Below are positions 1 through 7,597 of a stretch of DNA of 27,614 bases, in pieces (the first letter of the stretch is position 1; each line of letters begins with the position of its first letter). The stretch covers positions 1-27,614 of IMG/VR virus record IMGVR_UViG_3300021368_001486; one strand, given 5' to 3'. The notes beneath the pieces are model-generated. The model was given only the letters and a program-made list of their open reading frames with translations. It was not told the origin of the DNA and made no database searches. The stretch is from a virus. Position numbers and translations under genes: made by a program.

Positions 1-68
1 TCATCACCCGATACTCTAGGTGTAGTATATCCTTTATGGTCTGCAAGTAGTGTTACTGAAGATGCCAT
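1..68 (-). CDS. Partial CDS, N-terminus of an unknown late protein
   Basis: The first 22 codons of a gene run off the left edge of the window. The peptide begins MASSVTLLADHKGY. The ATG follows GAGGTG with a 7-base spacer and lies 11 bases after the capsid gene stop, so it belongs to the same operon. A gene directly after the major capsid protein in HK97-like viruses is often a decoration, head-completion or connector protein, but too little is visible to assign one. The tryptophan tag common in this operon is absent from the visible part. Confidence 0.6.
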   Translation of the reverse strand, partial: MASSVTLLADHKGYTTPRVSGD

Positions 69-79
69 TCTTAGTCACC

Positions 80-1432
80 TCAGGCACTCTTTAAGTTAGT
101 TATCTTACCTTGACCTTTAAAGAAAGAACAACATGTTTCTGCAATTGTTCTATACAAACCTAAGTTTCCAAGTTTACCAACACCGAATGGGTTTCCATTT
201 GAAATACCATCCTCGAAGTATTCTGTAGGCTTCATAACTGATAGCCATAGATGGTCTGTATCTAAGACAAAGATATCACTTAATCCATTTGTTACACCGG
301 CAGCAGTTGTTGAACCCATATCCTTACAAGGGATAATTGGTATATCATAGTATGTTGCAACTCTGAAACCAACTTCAGCACCTTTAACTCCACGAACACC
401 GTTATGTGTAGGAACTACTTCTTTCCTATCCATAAATCTCTCTTGGCTTTGTAGCAAGTCAGAGATATGTTGTATAGTATCGTATCCTGTTAAGATAACT
501 TTAGGGTTTCCACCATTTTGACGGATTCTACGAATCATGTCATTTAGTATTGTTAAAGTTAATACTCTAGTAGAACCTGCTGCATAACTTGCACCGAAGT
601 CAACTTCAGCATCCAAGAAATCAGATACAACTGTAATAGTTTCAGTACTAACTGTAACTCCTCTATCTTGTCCATAGATTCTTACTAATGTATCTTCAAG
701 GGCTTCATTAGTACCACCTGCACCTAAGTCAGTTAAATCATCAGTGTACATTTGACCAATTTCTTCAGCACTTGCTACAACCTTATACAAAGATGTATAG
801 TTGTTAACAATATCTCCTGTTCCTGTTTCTGAATATACTTCAAGAGGTGTTAATAACATCTTGTTCTGTACTTCAGCGTGGTGTTTACCCATATCCTCAC
901 GGATTATAGCACGTATATCACCAACACCATCATCAATAGCAGCAAGTTCCATTGCAAGTTCAGAGAACTCGAATTTGTGTGCTATTGTTTTAGGGCTTAC
1001 ATTCAGTTTTGTGTATTCAGGGGCTAATGCAGTAATATTACTTAGAGACTCATTTTCTGCAACTCCACCAATTACTGATGCTTTAGGTGCAGCACTTCCT
1101 GCGTTTCCACTACCAAGTGCGAAAGCAGAACCACTACCACCTTGAGGTCGGCTCTTTAGAACTCTCCAACCACTTGAGGTATATGGCCTCTTAGCAATCA
1201 TTGACAAAGCATTAACCTCTTGGTTAAGCATTGACCATACTTTCTGTCCGTAAAGAACATTGTATAAATCCGTTAGTCCTGATGCACCACTAAAAGCAGG
1301 TTGTAAATCGTGTCCTACTCCTCCTAATCCACCAACGACTCCGGCAGCCTTCAACAAAGCATTACCATTACCGCCTCTTAAGCCGTATGATGCCGCTTCT
1401 AAATCTTTCATTGTTTTTATATATCCACTCAT
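80..1432 (-). CDS. Major capsid protein, HK97-like
   Basis: A 450-residue protein that I call the major capsid protein, which would form the icosahedral shell. The call rests on its place directly after the protease/scaffold gene, its length, and its layout: a Gly/Ala-rich N-terminal segment (about residues 1-55, a possible delta region removed at maturation), then a mixed domain with stretches typical of this fold such as NPKVILTGYDTIQHI and a C-terminal DIFVLDTDHLWLSVMKP segment. The ATG is preceded by AGGAGTGAT, whose first base lies in the stop codon of the protease gene, so the two genes are probably translationally coupled. It lacks the tryptophan tag, as expected if the tag is a signal that binds the shell or scaffold. 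Family assignment is by context and pattern, not by alignment. Confidence 0.8.
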   Translation of the reverse strand: MSGYIKTMKDLEAASYGLRGGNGNALLKAAGVVGGLGGVGHDLQPAFSGASGLTDLYNVLYGQKVWSMLNQEVNALSMIAKRPYTSSGWRVLKSRPQGGSGSAFALGSGNAGSAAPKASVIGGVAENESLSNITALAPEYTKLNVSPKTIAHKFEFSELAMELAAIDDGVGDIRAIIREDMGKHHAEVQNKMLLTPLEVYSETGTGDIVNNYTSLYKVVASAEEIGQMYTDDLTDLGAGGTNEALEDTLVRIYGQDRGVTVSTETITVVSDFLDAEVDFGASYAAGSTRVLTLTILNDMIRRIRQNGGNPKVILTGYDTIQHISDLLQSQERFMDRKEVVPTHNGVRGVKGAEVGFRVATYYDIPIIPCKDMGSTTAAGVTNGLSDIFVLDTDHLWLSVMKPTEYFEDGISNGNPFGVGKLGNLGLYRTIAETCCSFFKGQGKITNLKSA

Positions 1433-1445
1433 TTTTTATCACTCC

Positions 1446-2102
1446 TTAATTATATTTCCTCGCTATATCAGCAATCTCATTCCATGATAGGTTACTTACA
1501 TCACTAGGAATTTCTACAGATTGCGATTTAACAATCTCATCATTTTGTGCAGTTAAAGATTTGCGTAGTTCTGCAAATTCTTCTTTCAAAGCAATTACAT
1601 CAGAACGAGCATCATATGCTGCTGCTTCTGCACTTGCTTTCTTAACTTCTAATTCTTCAGCAAGTCTTGTTTCAAATTGCTTGCTTAGAGAATCGTATGC
1701 AATCTTTTCCATTCTTTCTGCTTTGAATGCTTCGTATGCTTTTTCAACATTTTCTGCACTCAAGTTAAGAGTTGAGAAATCAGCATCTTCTAGACCTTTA
1801 ACAACATCTAATGCAGCAGGAGTTGCAGTTGGGTTTCCACCACTTACTACTTCTTCTCCGGCTTCGTAGTCTCTTGTTGAATCTTCATCAAGAGCCTTCT
1901 CTTCCATATCCATGTCGTCATCATCCATGTCCTTGTCATCTGTATCCATCATTTCTTTATCAGAATCCATGTATTCCATATCGCCCTTTGTTTCAAGGGT
2001 GGCATCTGTCGTATTATCTTCAGTTTTTTCGACAATTGAAGAGTTAACTTGTTTCATCAAGTCATTCAACTCCTCAAGTGCTTTTTCCAGTTTTTCACTC
2101 AT
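1446..2102 (-). CDS. Nested scaffold protein, internal in-frame start
   Basis: Inside the protease gene an exact GGAGGT lies 6 bases before an in-frame ATG at codon 181 (peptide MSEKLEKALEELNDLMKQ). This is as strong a ribosome site as any in the window, and it sits exactly at the junction between protease and scaffold domains. Translation from it would give a 218-residue scaffold without protease, the arrangement known for lambda C/Nu3. The product is very acidic in the middle, with repeated Asp/Met runs, then helical, and ends in SWNEIADIARKYN. What is seen is the ribosome site, the frame and the domain boundary; separate expression is inferred. Confidence 0.6.
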   Translation of the reverse strand: MSEKLEKALEELNDLMKQVNSSIVEKTEDNTTDATLETKGDMEYMDSDKEMMDTDDKDMDDDDMDMEEKALDEDSTRDYEAGEEVVSGGNPTATPAALDVVKGLEDADFSTLNLSAENVEKAYEAFKAERMEKIAYDSLSKQFETRLAEELEVKKASAEAAAYDARSDVIALKEEFAELRKSLTAQNDEIVKSQSVEIPSDVSNLSWNEIADIARKYN

Positions 2103-2642
2103 TTTATTACCTCCAACATCTTGTTTTAAAATGTCGAATTTCGCTTCGGGGTTTATCCCCTTTTCACAAATGGTTACTTCATGAAGTTCTAACTTTTCTA
2201 TTTCGTTATACTCTCCATATTCATCATTTGTCTTCTGTTTCTTAGATATTGCTTGTCCACCAATACTAAAGGAACGAAGAGTTCCTTTCCTAATACCTCT
2301 TGAAATTTCTTTTGCCTTTTCTATATCATCTCTTAATTTAATAACAACATAAAAACCAACATCATCTACACCTGTCTTATGTAGTATACCATTACTATCT
2401 CGATATTTTTCTACAACTTCTCCAACCTGTACATTAGAATGGTTTGACATTACATTTCTGTATTTTGTTTCTTTCATATATTTTTGAACGGCTTCATCTA
2501 ATGCCTTAAGTGTAATTAAATCATTTTGTTTGTCTACAATTTCTATAGAAGCATATCCACCAATGACTAAATCATCAGACTTTAGAATACTAAATTCGTG
2601 ATTACTATCTGCCTTCATTAAAAGGGATTCTGCCATAAGCAC
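1446..2642 (-). CDS. Prohead protease fused to scaffold domain
   Basis: A 398-residue protein. Residues about 15-172 look like a U35/HK97-type prohead serine protease: a YASIEIVDKQNDLITLKAL strand pair, a candidate catalytic His68 in MSNHSNV, a candidate nucleophile serine in RSFSIGGQA (124 or 126), and the closing LHEVTICEKGINPEAKF pattern typical of these enzymes. From about residue 181 the chain is acidic, helical and coiled-coil-like, as in scaffold or delta proteins, and it ends SNLSWNEIADIARKYN, which resembles the tryptophan tags of neighbouring proteins. I chose the GTG start because AAGGTG lies 8 bases upstream; an ATG two codons later is the alternative. The enzyme would mature the procapsid by cutting scaffold, capsid N-termini and perhaps tagged cargo. 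A nested scaffold start lies within the gene. Confidence 0.8.
   Translation of the reverse strand: MLMAESLLMKADSNHEFSILKSDDLVIGGYASIEIVDKQNDLITLKALDEAVQKYMKETKYRNVMSNHSNVQVGEVVEKYRDSNGILHKTGVDDVGFYVVIKLRDDIEKAKEISRGIRKGTLRSFSIGGQAISKKQKTNDEYGEYNEIEKLELHEVTICEKGINPEAKFDILKQDVGGNKMSEKLEKALEELNDLMKQVNSSIVEKTEDNTTDATLETKGDMEYMDSDKEMMDTDDKDMDDDDMDMEEKALDEDSTRDYEAGEEVVSGGNPTATPAALDVVKGLEDADFSTLNLSAENVEKAYEAFKAERMEKIAYDSLSKQFETRLAEELEVKKASAEAAAYDARSDVIALKEEFAELRKSLTAQNDEIVKSQSVEIPSDVSNLSWNEIADIARKYN
2100..2114 (-). promoter_or_regulatory. Internal ribosome binding site for nested scaffold
   Basis: GGAGGT followed by AATAAA and ATG on the minus strand, in frame with the protease gene. It decides the start of the nested scaffold. 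Confidence 0.65.
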
Positions 2643-2674
2643 AAAACAAGCACCTTCAACTTTTACTATATAAG

Positions 2675-5296
2675 TTAGTCGCCACTTTTAGGAGGAAATT
2701 GTAATTTTGCATACTTATCTTCTCTTATATCCCATAAATTTTCATTGTCTTTATTGTCTAACATTTCTTGCTTTTTTCCTGTCCATGCTATCCAAGTATT
2801 TTTCTCATTTAATGGTACAACTCTAAGATGCATTCTTGTATCAAATTTATCTCCTTCTAATTTGTATTCGTGATAACCATCTTTTTGAACACCTAAAATT
2901 AATTTACCACTATCTAATAAATCATCTTCATCAACTTGTTGTGCTACTACAGCAGGAAACTTACCTGACTTACCAAACAAATTGTATACATCTTCAGCAT
3001 CTTCTATGTCAATAGTCCATGCTAATTTCTCATCTTCGATTAATATAACAAAATCTAAATTGCCATCTTCACGTTGGTATATTTTAAAACTCGCTTCTTT
3101 TACTTTTTTTTGTAAGTCATCAATATCTTTTTCTAAAATATCTTCTCTTGCTTGAAATTTATTAGGATGTATATATCGTATATCATCTTGTTTTTTCATC
3201 CAAGACATTAATTTTTCTTCTCTACCATCAAATAATTCTTCATACTGTTCTTTATAATTTTTAACAACAAAATCTAATATTTTATCAAAAGGTTTTGGGC
3301 TATCACCATACTCTATAATATCATTACGAATAGCAACTCGTAATTCAGACCTTTTCGTTTTCAAAATTGATGTAAGTTGTTCTTTCCATAAATCTATGTT
3401 GTATAGTGCATTTTTCTGCATAAGAGAATCACCTTCAAATCCATAAATAGTGAATCCATCAATATCTTCTTTTAATATAATTTCAGCAGTTCCATGTATA
3501 TCATCAGTAATATAATATGATTTCTTTATTCCGGCCTTTTTCTTTTTCTTTTTACCATTTGTTACTGCATCAGAAAGTCCGCTACTTACTCTAAATAATC
3601 CACCTAATGTTCTACCTGCCACAAACTCTACAAAATCAGATAAAGATTTTTTAGTTTTACCTGCAAGTTGTTCTAATGTAATAATATTATCAGACTCATT
3701 TACTTCCGGTAATTCAATTACTTTAGCAGAATATAGACTAAATCCGTCCTTAGTTTTCTTTACTTCATCAACTTTGACTCTAATAATATCTCCTATTTTT
3801 ACACTTTGTTTTGTATTTAGTGCTTTACCTACAGGCACATATGCTTTATCTTCTAATTCTACTGTTTTGTATTTTCTAGCAACTTCAGCAGTTACAGGCC
3901 CAATTCCCATAGTATAACTATGTAAATTACTTTTAGTCTTTTTATCATCTAATACTATTACATCTAAATCAATAAATTTTTTCCACTTGACCCACTTTGG
4001 GTTTTTCTTTTTCCCTATTAAATAAGTAGATTCAATATCTTTGATTACGACACCTTCAGAGTTAGGTAACATCATAATATCTTTAGCATAGGATTCTATT
4101 TCCTTTAGAGAATCTGCTATACGAGTATCTTTTTTAGAAGGGAATGCTAAATTTTCAGTGGAGTGTTGACTGTATTGATAAAATAACATATTAATTCTTT
4201 CACGCAAAGGCTCATCAGCAACCATCTTACCTTCATGTTTCATAATATCAAAAACATGAGCAGCCAATCTACCTTTTGTTTCTTTTTTGAAAACATGTGA
4301 AATTGTATCTGCTCTGTGTAATGGTTCATCATTTAAAAATAAAGTTAATTCAGCATCTAAAATACAATCTCCGAAATTCTTCTTTTTCATTTCTTTAACC
4401 TGTTGAGGACATTTATCAGTTATATCTTTTTTATTATAGGAATAAATAGTTACAATATCATCTGTTTTATGAATTTGTATTCTCATACCATCATATTTTT
4501 CTTGTACAACCCACTCACCACTAAAGCCCTTTAGTTCTTTCATATCATCTATTTCAAAAATTCTATACATTGGTTTGTTAGGAATTAAAAAATCAATTTC
4601 TGCTTTTTCTTCTTCACTTTTTTCCGCCTTTGTAATGTTTAATTCTTGTAAATTTTCCCACTTAGATTCAGGATATATTTCTTTGTACATTTCTTCTAGT
4701 TTTTTCATTCCTGCTTTTACTTTACCTTTTATTCTAGAATTGTTAGTATTTTCTTGACCATAATGTTCTATCACAAACAAAGGAATATCTTGAACTTTTA
4801 AATCTAAACCCATAACTCCTCTTGTAACTAAATCAGGTTTCATTTCAAATTGTTCCCACAATTTTTCCGGTAGTGCATTTGAATGACTTCTCATAGCATA
4901 ATGTAAAAATGCAAGTAAAACTTCTTCTTTTTCTATAAAGGTTTCAATAACTTTATTATTGAATTGTTTAACAAACGGGTCTGTTATTTCATCTGATTTA
5001 AATCTCATATCTTTTATAGATTCAAATAATTTACGTGCTTCATCAGATGTTGCATCCATAACATCATTATCAAATAAAACATCTTCATCTATAAATTCTT
5101 TAAGTTCTGTTGCAAAACTGCTGATGTTATCAAAATCTTCTTTCATCATTCTTATGATTTTTTTCCATTCAGATGTATATTCAGAAGGGTCTTCTCTTGC
5201 AGAAAGATAAGCATACCTAGCACGTTCAAAGAAATCTAAAATCCGTTGTGTCAAAGAATCTTTTTCTTTTTCAAAGGCTAAACCTGTTTGAGCCAT
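2675..5296 (-). CDS. ATP-dependent DNA ligase, large multidomain
   Basis: An 873-residue protein with a complete nucleotidyltransferase core: motif I EKYDGMR (adenylated Lys267), motif III DAELTLF (Glu316), motif IIIa AAHVFDIM, motif IV EGVVIKD (414-420) and motif V KWVKWKK (434-440), followed by an OB-like region to about 530. About 240 helical residues precede the core, shorter than the DNA-binding domain plus linker of many archaeal ligases and not clearly that fold. After a lysine run (582-587) there are about 280 extra residues. Residues about 745-845 (NLDFVILIEDEKLAWTI, then LEGDKFDTRMHLRVV and TWIAWTG) faintly recall the LigD 3'-phosphoesterase domain but lack its usual histidine. The start follows GGAG in the 3' end of the preceding gene. 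A ligase between head genes would be made late, so it may be packaged or act on genomes at packaging or entry. The ligase call is firm; the flanking domains are not. Confidence 0.88.
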   Translation of the reverse strand: MAQTGLAFEKEKDSLTQRILDFFERARYAYLSAREDPSEYTSEWKKIIRMMKEDFDNISSFATELKEFIDEDVLFDNDVMDATSDEARKLFESIKDMRFKSDEITDPFVKQFNNKVIETFIEKEEVLLAFLHYAMRSHSNALPEKLWEQFEMKPDLVTRGVMGLDLKVQDIPLFVIEHYGQENTNNSRIKGKVKAGMKKLEEMYKEIYPESKWENLQELNITKAEKSEEEKAEIDFLIPNKPMYRIFEIDDMKELKGFSGEWVVQEKYDGMRIQIHKTDDIVTIYSYNKKDITDKCPQQVKEMKKKNFGDCILDAELTLFLNDEPLHRADTISHVFKKETKGRLAAHVFDIMKHEGKMVADEPLRERINMLFYQYSQHSTENLAFPSKKDTRIADSLKEIESYAKDIMMLPNSEGVVIKDIESTYLIGKKKNPKWVKWKKFIDLDVIVLDDKKTKSNLHSYTMGIGPVTAEVARKYKTVELEDKAYVPVGKALNTKQSVKIGDIIRVKVDEVKKTKDGFSLYSAKVIELPEVNESDNIITLEQLAGKTKKSLSDFVEFVAGRTLGGLFRVSSGLSDAVTNGKKKKKKAGIKKSYYITDDIHGTAEIILKEDIDGFTIYGFEGDSLMQKNALYNIDLWKEQLTSILKTKRSELRVAIRNDIIEYGDSPKPFDKILDFVVKNYKEQYEELFDGREEKLMSWMKKQDDIRYIHPNKFQAREDILEKDIDDLQKKVKEASFKIYQREDGNLDFVILIEDEKLAWTIDIEDAEDVYNLFGKSGKFPAVVAQQVDEDDLLDSGKLILGVQKDGYHEYKLEGDKFDTRMHLRVVPLNEKNTWIAWTGKKQEMLDNKDNENLWDIREDKYAKLQFPPKSGD

Positions 5297-5306
5297 ATCT
5301 AACTCC

Positions 5307-5912
5307 TCAAATTCTATTTTCTTTTAAGAAAGTTAAAATTGATTTTGATAGGTTTTCATATTCGTCTGCAAATGCATTATCATAAGGTAGGTCATTAGCC
5401 ATAGTTTCTAATGTTTCATATGTTTGTTTTATAACATCTGATTTTTTGTCAGATTTTAATATAGAACTAGAATCTTTTATTGTCATTTCTTGTAAAGCCA
5501 GTAGACCTTTGAGAACAACAGACTTGTATATTTCTGAATCAATATCTTCTATAGACGATTTTAATCTATCTCTTTCGGATAATAGTCTTCTATATCCCTG
5601 ATTTGATTTACCATCCTTCATAGAATCATAAGATTCCATTTCTTCTTCAACATTATCTAGTCTTTCTTGAAGTCTCTTTTTCCTAGAAGCAGTATCTTTT
5701 TCCTCTTCTTCATCTAAAAATGGATTATCTTCTTTAATCATTTCTTTGTTTGCATCTTTAGGCATATCTATTTTTTCTTCTTTAGGATTTTTTGGAGGTC
5801 TTTTTACCTTTACTTCTTCACCTTCAGAATCATGAAGCCTAGCAAATTGACTATCTTCTAAAACTGCTTTTGCTTTTTCTATGGCTTCTTGTATTAATTC
5901 TAACTGATTCAT
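5307..5912 (-). CDS. Helical late protein sharing a coiled-coil module
   Basis: A 201-residue, highly charged, mostly helical protein of unknown function. A Lys/Pro/Glu-rich linker (about 34-70) separates an N-terminal helix from a coiled coil. Residues about 76-137, beginning SRKKRLQERLDNVEE, match a segment of the 460-residue protein further upstream (SKRKKLQERLETVEE), so the two are partial paralogues. It has no tryptophan tag, unlike most neighbours. The ATG follows GAGGGAT, and only one base separates it from the upstream gene's stop. A virion-internal or assembly role is inferred from location only. Confidence 0.75.
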   Translation of the reverse strand: MNQLELIQEAIEKAKAVLEDSQFARLHDSEGEEVKVKRPPKNPKEEKIDMPKDANKEMIKEDNPFLDEEEEKDTASRKKRLQERLDNVEEEMESYDSMKDGKSNQGYRRLLSERDRLKSSIEDIDSEIYKSVVLKGLLALQEMTIKDSSSILKSDKKSDVIKQTYETLETMANDLPYDNAFADEYENLSKSILTFLKENRI

Positions 5913-5913
5913 T

Positions 5914-6147
5914 TTATCCCTCTATTGTTTCCATTATACTGTGAATATCTGCCCAATCCATCTTTGCTATTTTATCTCCACTCATTTGGTTTGAACCGCT
6001 ATTCATTGCAGGTTTAGGACTGTCTACTACAACTAATCCTGATTTCATTAATAGATTATCTTTATTGTAAACTGCTTCTTCAAGTGTTTTTACCTTACTT
6101 ACTAATTCTTTTAATAACATCAGCATTTCATTATTTTCATCACTCAT
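5914..6147 (-). CDS. Small late protein with C-terminal tryptophan tag
   Basis: A 77-residue protein: an N-terminal leucine-rich amphipathic helix (LLKELVSKVKTLEEAV), a flexible Ser/Pro/Asn linker, and a C-terminal KMDWADIHSIMETIEG. The end has the W-x-x-I pattern of the operon-wide tag and is the closest match to the scaffold end SWNEIADIARKYN. A strong AGGGAGG precedes the ATG, which overlaps the stop of a 23-codon gene (ATGA). The function is unknown; an adaptor or assembly chaperone would fit. Confidence 0.7.
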   Translation of the reverse strand: MSDENNEMLMLLKELVSKVKTLEEAVYNKDNLLMKSGLVVVDSPKPAMNSGSNQMSGDKIAKMDWADIHSIMETIEG

Positions 6148-6215
6148 GCTTGTTCCTCCCTATATTCTTTAACTTTCTCTTGTATCCTTTCTTTTAAAAA
6201 TGCTTTCCAATTCAT
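6144..6215 (-). CDS. Tag-only microprotein, 23 residues
   Basis: A 24-codon frame fills the space between two longer genes exactly. Its ATG follows the upstream TAG after one base, and its TGA overlaps the next ATG (ATGA). It begins MNWKAFLKERIQ and continues as a charged amphipathic helix rich in Glu, Lys and Arg. The start is the same Met-x-Trp-x-x-(Leu)-Leu-Lys tag that opens many proteins of this operon. It lacks a ribosome site of its own, so it would depend on coupling to the upstream gene. Perfect packing and the tag argue that it is real, although it is far below usual gene-calling limits. Confidence 0.6.
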   Translation of the reverse strand: MNWKAFLKERIQEKVKEYREEQA

Positions 6216-6216
6216 G

Positions 6217-7002
6217 CTATCTATCTCTTGCTTTCTTATTACGTTCTAATATTCTTGCTAACAGTTCTTTTTCATTATCTTTAGTTCTTTTAGCGGCTTC
6301 TTCATCTTGTCCTGTAGAAGTTGTTGTTGTAACTCTATCCATTGGGTCAGATTTTTCTGTTCCGCAATGAGCCTTAAGACTTTCAAACCAATCCATTTTA
6401 CCAAATTCTCCTAGTGTAGTTTGACGTTGTTCTTGTGGTTGTTGTGGTTGTTGTGGTTGTTGTGGAGGTGGAGTATTAAATTGGTCTAATGTTGTTTGTT
6501 GAGGTTGTTTTTTTGCTTGTAGGTTTGCTTTTGCTTCCTGTACTACTTTATCAAACGGAGCACCTACTTCTTTAGGATTAGAAGATATTATTTGTTTATA
6601 TTTGTCTCTTATACCAAAGGCTCTACTAAAAAACAACCTTAAGTCGTTAATATGGGTAAGAAATAGTTTCTCCATTTCAGCAGCATCATTCAAAGCATCA
6701 TCATAATATCCTGCTCGAATCATAGCAAGATATTGTCGTCTATCATTGGGAATGACTTGGGGTTGTATTGCTCCATAACCTATTACTATTGCCTCCTTTA
6801 ACGAATTTTTTGCACCACCTTCATCCCAAATATCTTTTCCTGAAGGATTACGTGAAAGGGTTTCCATAGCACTTATTAAATCCTTAATATTTTGAGCATT
6901 ATTAATAGACTGTTGAAATGTAGATTTAACTTCTTCATTAGAATTTTGCTCATCCTTTCTACCAAATGGTAATCTTATTTTAATTATATCTTGCCAACTC
7001 AT
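6217..7002 (-). CDS. Tagged late protein with two QTTLxxF boxes
   Basis: A 261-residue protein of unknown fold. It opens with the tag MSWQDIIK. A helical domain (about 25-160) is followed by a Gln/Pro-rich flexible region that carries QTTLDQF (169-175) and QTTLGEF (194-200). A second tag, MDWFESLK, follows at 203-210, then VTTTTSTG and a charged helix. The QTTLxxF boxes resemble the PCNA-interacting peptide (Q-x-x-hydrophobic-x-x-aromatic) known from archaeal replication proteins, but only one aromatic is present. The start is fixed by AGGTGAT and a 4-base ATGA overlap with the upstream gene. I infer a virion-internal protein with a flexible tail that may engage the host clamp after entry. 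Confidence 0.75.
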   Translation of the reverse strand: MSWQDIIKIRLPFGRKDEQNSNEEVKSTFQQSINNAQNIKDLISAMETLSRNPSGKDIWDEGGAKNSLKEAIVIGYGAIQPQVIPNDRRQYLAMIRAGYYDDALNDAAEMEKLFLTHINDLRLFFSRAFGIRDKYKQIISSNPKEVGAPFDKVVQEAKANLQAKKQPQQTTLDQFNTPPPQQPQQPQQPQEQRQTTLGEFGKMDWFESLKAHCGTEKSDPMDRVTTTTSTGQDEEAAKRTKDNEKELLARILERNKKARDR

Positions 7003-7014
7003 TCTAAATCACCT
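6994..7014 (-). repeat. Gene-junction repeat, copy 1
   Basis: A 21-base box starting AGGTGATTTAGAATG and ending GAGTTGG on the minus strand. It combines ribosome site, the upstream gene's last codons (GDLE, stop), the start and the first tag codons. It is identical to the copy 269 bases to the right. Confidence 0.6.
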
Positions 7015-7271
7015 AATAAACCTGCTTCATCAAAAACTAAATGTGCAAAAGGAAATCTATTTCGTAAGTTGCTAACATCACCATTACTAACTGCACTGAT
7101 AAGTGCTTCTAATGCTTGGTTTTGGTCGGGAGTACCATACTTCTCATAATGTTGAGTTTGAAACATATCTAGGTCTTCAACAATTTTCTTATTTTCATTT
7201 CCTCTTTTTGGAGTTGTATCCTCATCCTCATCCTCATAAGGGTCAACTTTGATTATTTTAAACCAACTCAT
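6999..7271 (-). CDS. Small tagged late protein
   Basis: A 90-residue protein opening with the tag MSWFKIIK and then a strongly acidic stretch (DPYEDEDED). A short helical domain follows (about 30-85). The C-terminus GDLE is encoded by the ribosome site of the next gene (GGTGATTTAGAA). Both ends overlap neighbours by 4 bases (ATGA). No known family is recognised. The layout of tag, acidic spacer and small domain is that of several genes here, which supports a shared destination. Confidence 0.75.
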   Translation of the reverse strand: MSWFKIIKVDPYEDEDEDTTPKRGNENKKIVEDLDMFQTQHYEKYGTPDQNQALEALISAVSNGDVSNLRNRFPFAHLVFDEAGLLGDLE

Positions 7272-7283
7272 TCTAAATCACCT
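7263..7283 (-). repeat. Gene-junction repeat, copy 2
   Basis: The same 21-base junction as copy 1. It is read on the minus strand at the gap between the 109- and 90-residue genes except that the next codons differ. Confidence 0.6.
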
Positions 7284-7597
7284 TTCTTCTTTGGATAAAC
7301 TACTGTTCTTAATTGATTGTAAAGAGTCTCGTAACCCTTCCTTAGTTTAGATGCGGTGGCTACCAAGTCTAAGTTACTTTCGTCATATTTCTCTAATTTC
7401 TTTCTTAATACCTTATCAGACTTTACTAAATCTAATGACTTCATTTCTGAAATCAAATCAGTTAATTTAGTTACTTCTTGACCCATAAACTCTGTTGGTT
7501 CAGCAGCCTGTAATAGTTTTTTGATTCTCTTTTTTTGTTTAGGTTCTAACTTAGCAACAAGACCCCTATCTTCCTTTACTAATTCAAACCAATCCAT
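7268..7597 (-). CDS. Small tagged helical late protein
   Basis: A 109-residue protein opening with the tag MDWFELVKED, then a Lys/Leu-rich helical domain, basic overall. It ends in GDLE, again encoded by the ribosome site of the next gene. Its ATG directly follows the TAA of the upstream gene with no gap. The function is unknown. The tag and operon position suggest a minor head-internal or assembly protein. Confidence 0.75.
   Translation of the reverse strand: MDWFELVKEDRGLVAKLEPKQKKRIKKLLQAAEPTEFMGQEVTKLTDLISEMKSLDLVKSDKVLRKKLEKYDESNLDLVATASKLRKGYETLYNQLRTVVYPKKKGDLE

Noticed and set aside
6430-6475. CAA/CCA-rich tandem repeat (Pro-Gln-Gln run) as a functional DNA repeat or CRISPR-like array
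   Set aside because: It is a short in-frame low-complexity coding stretch; there are no spacers. No CRISPR array is visible anywhere in the window.
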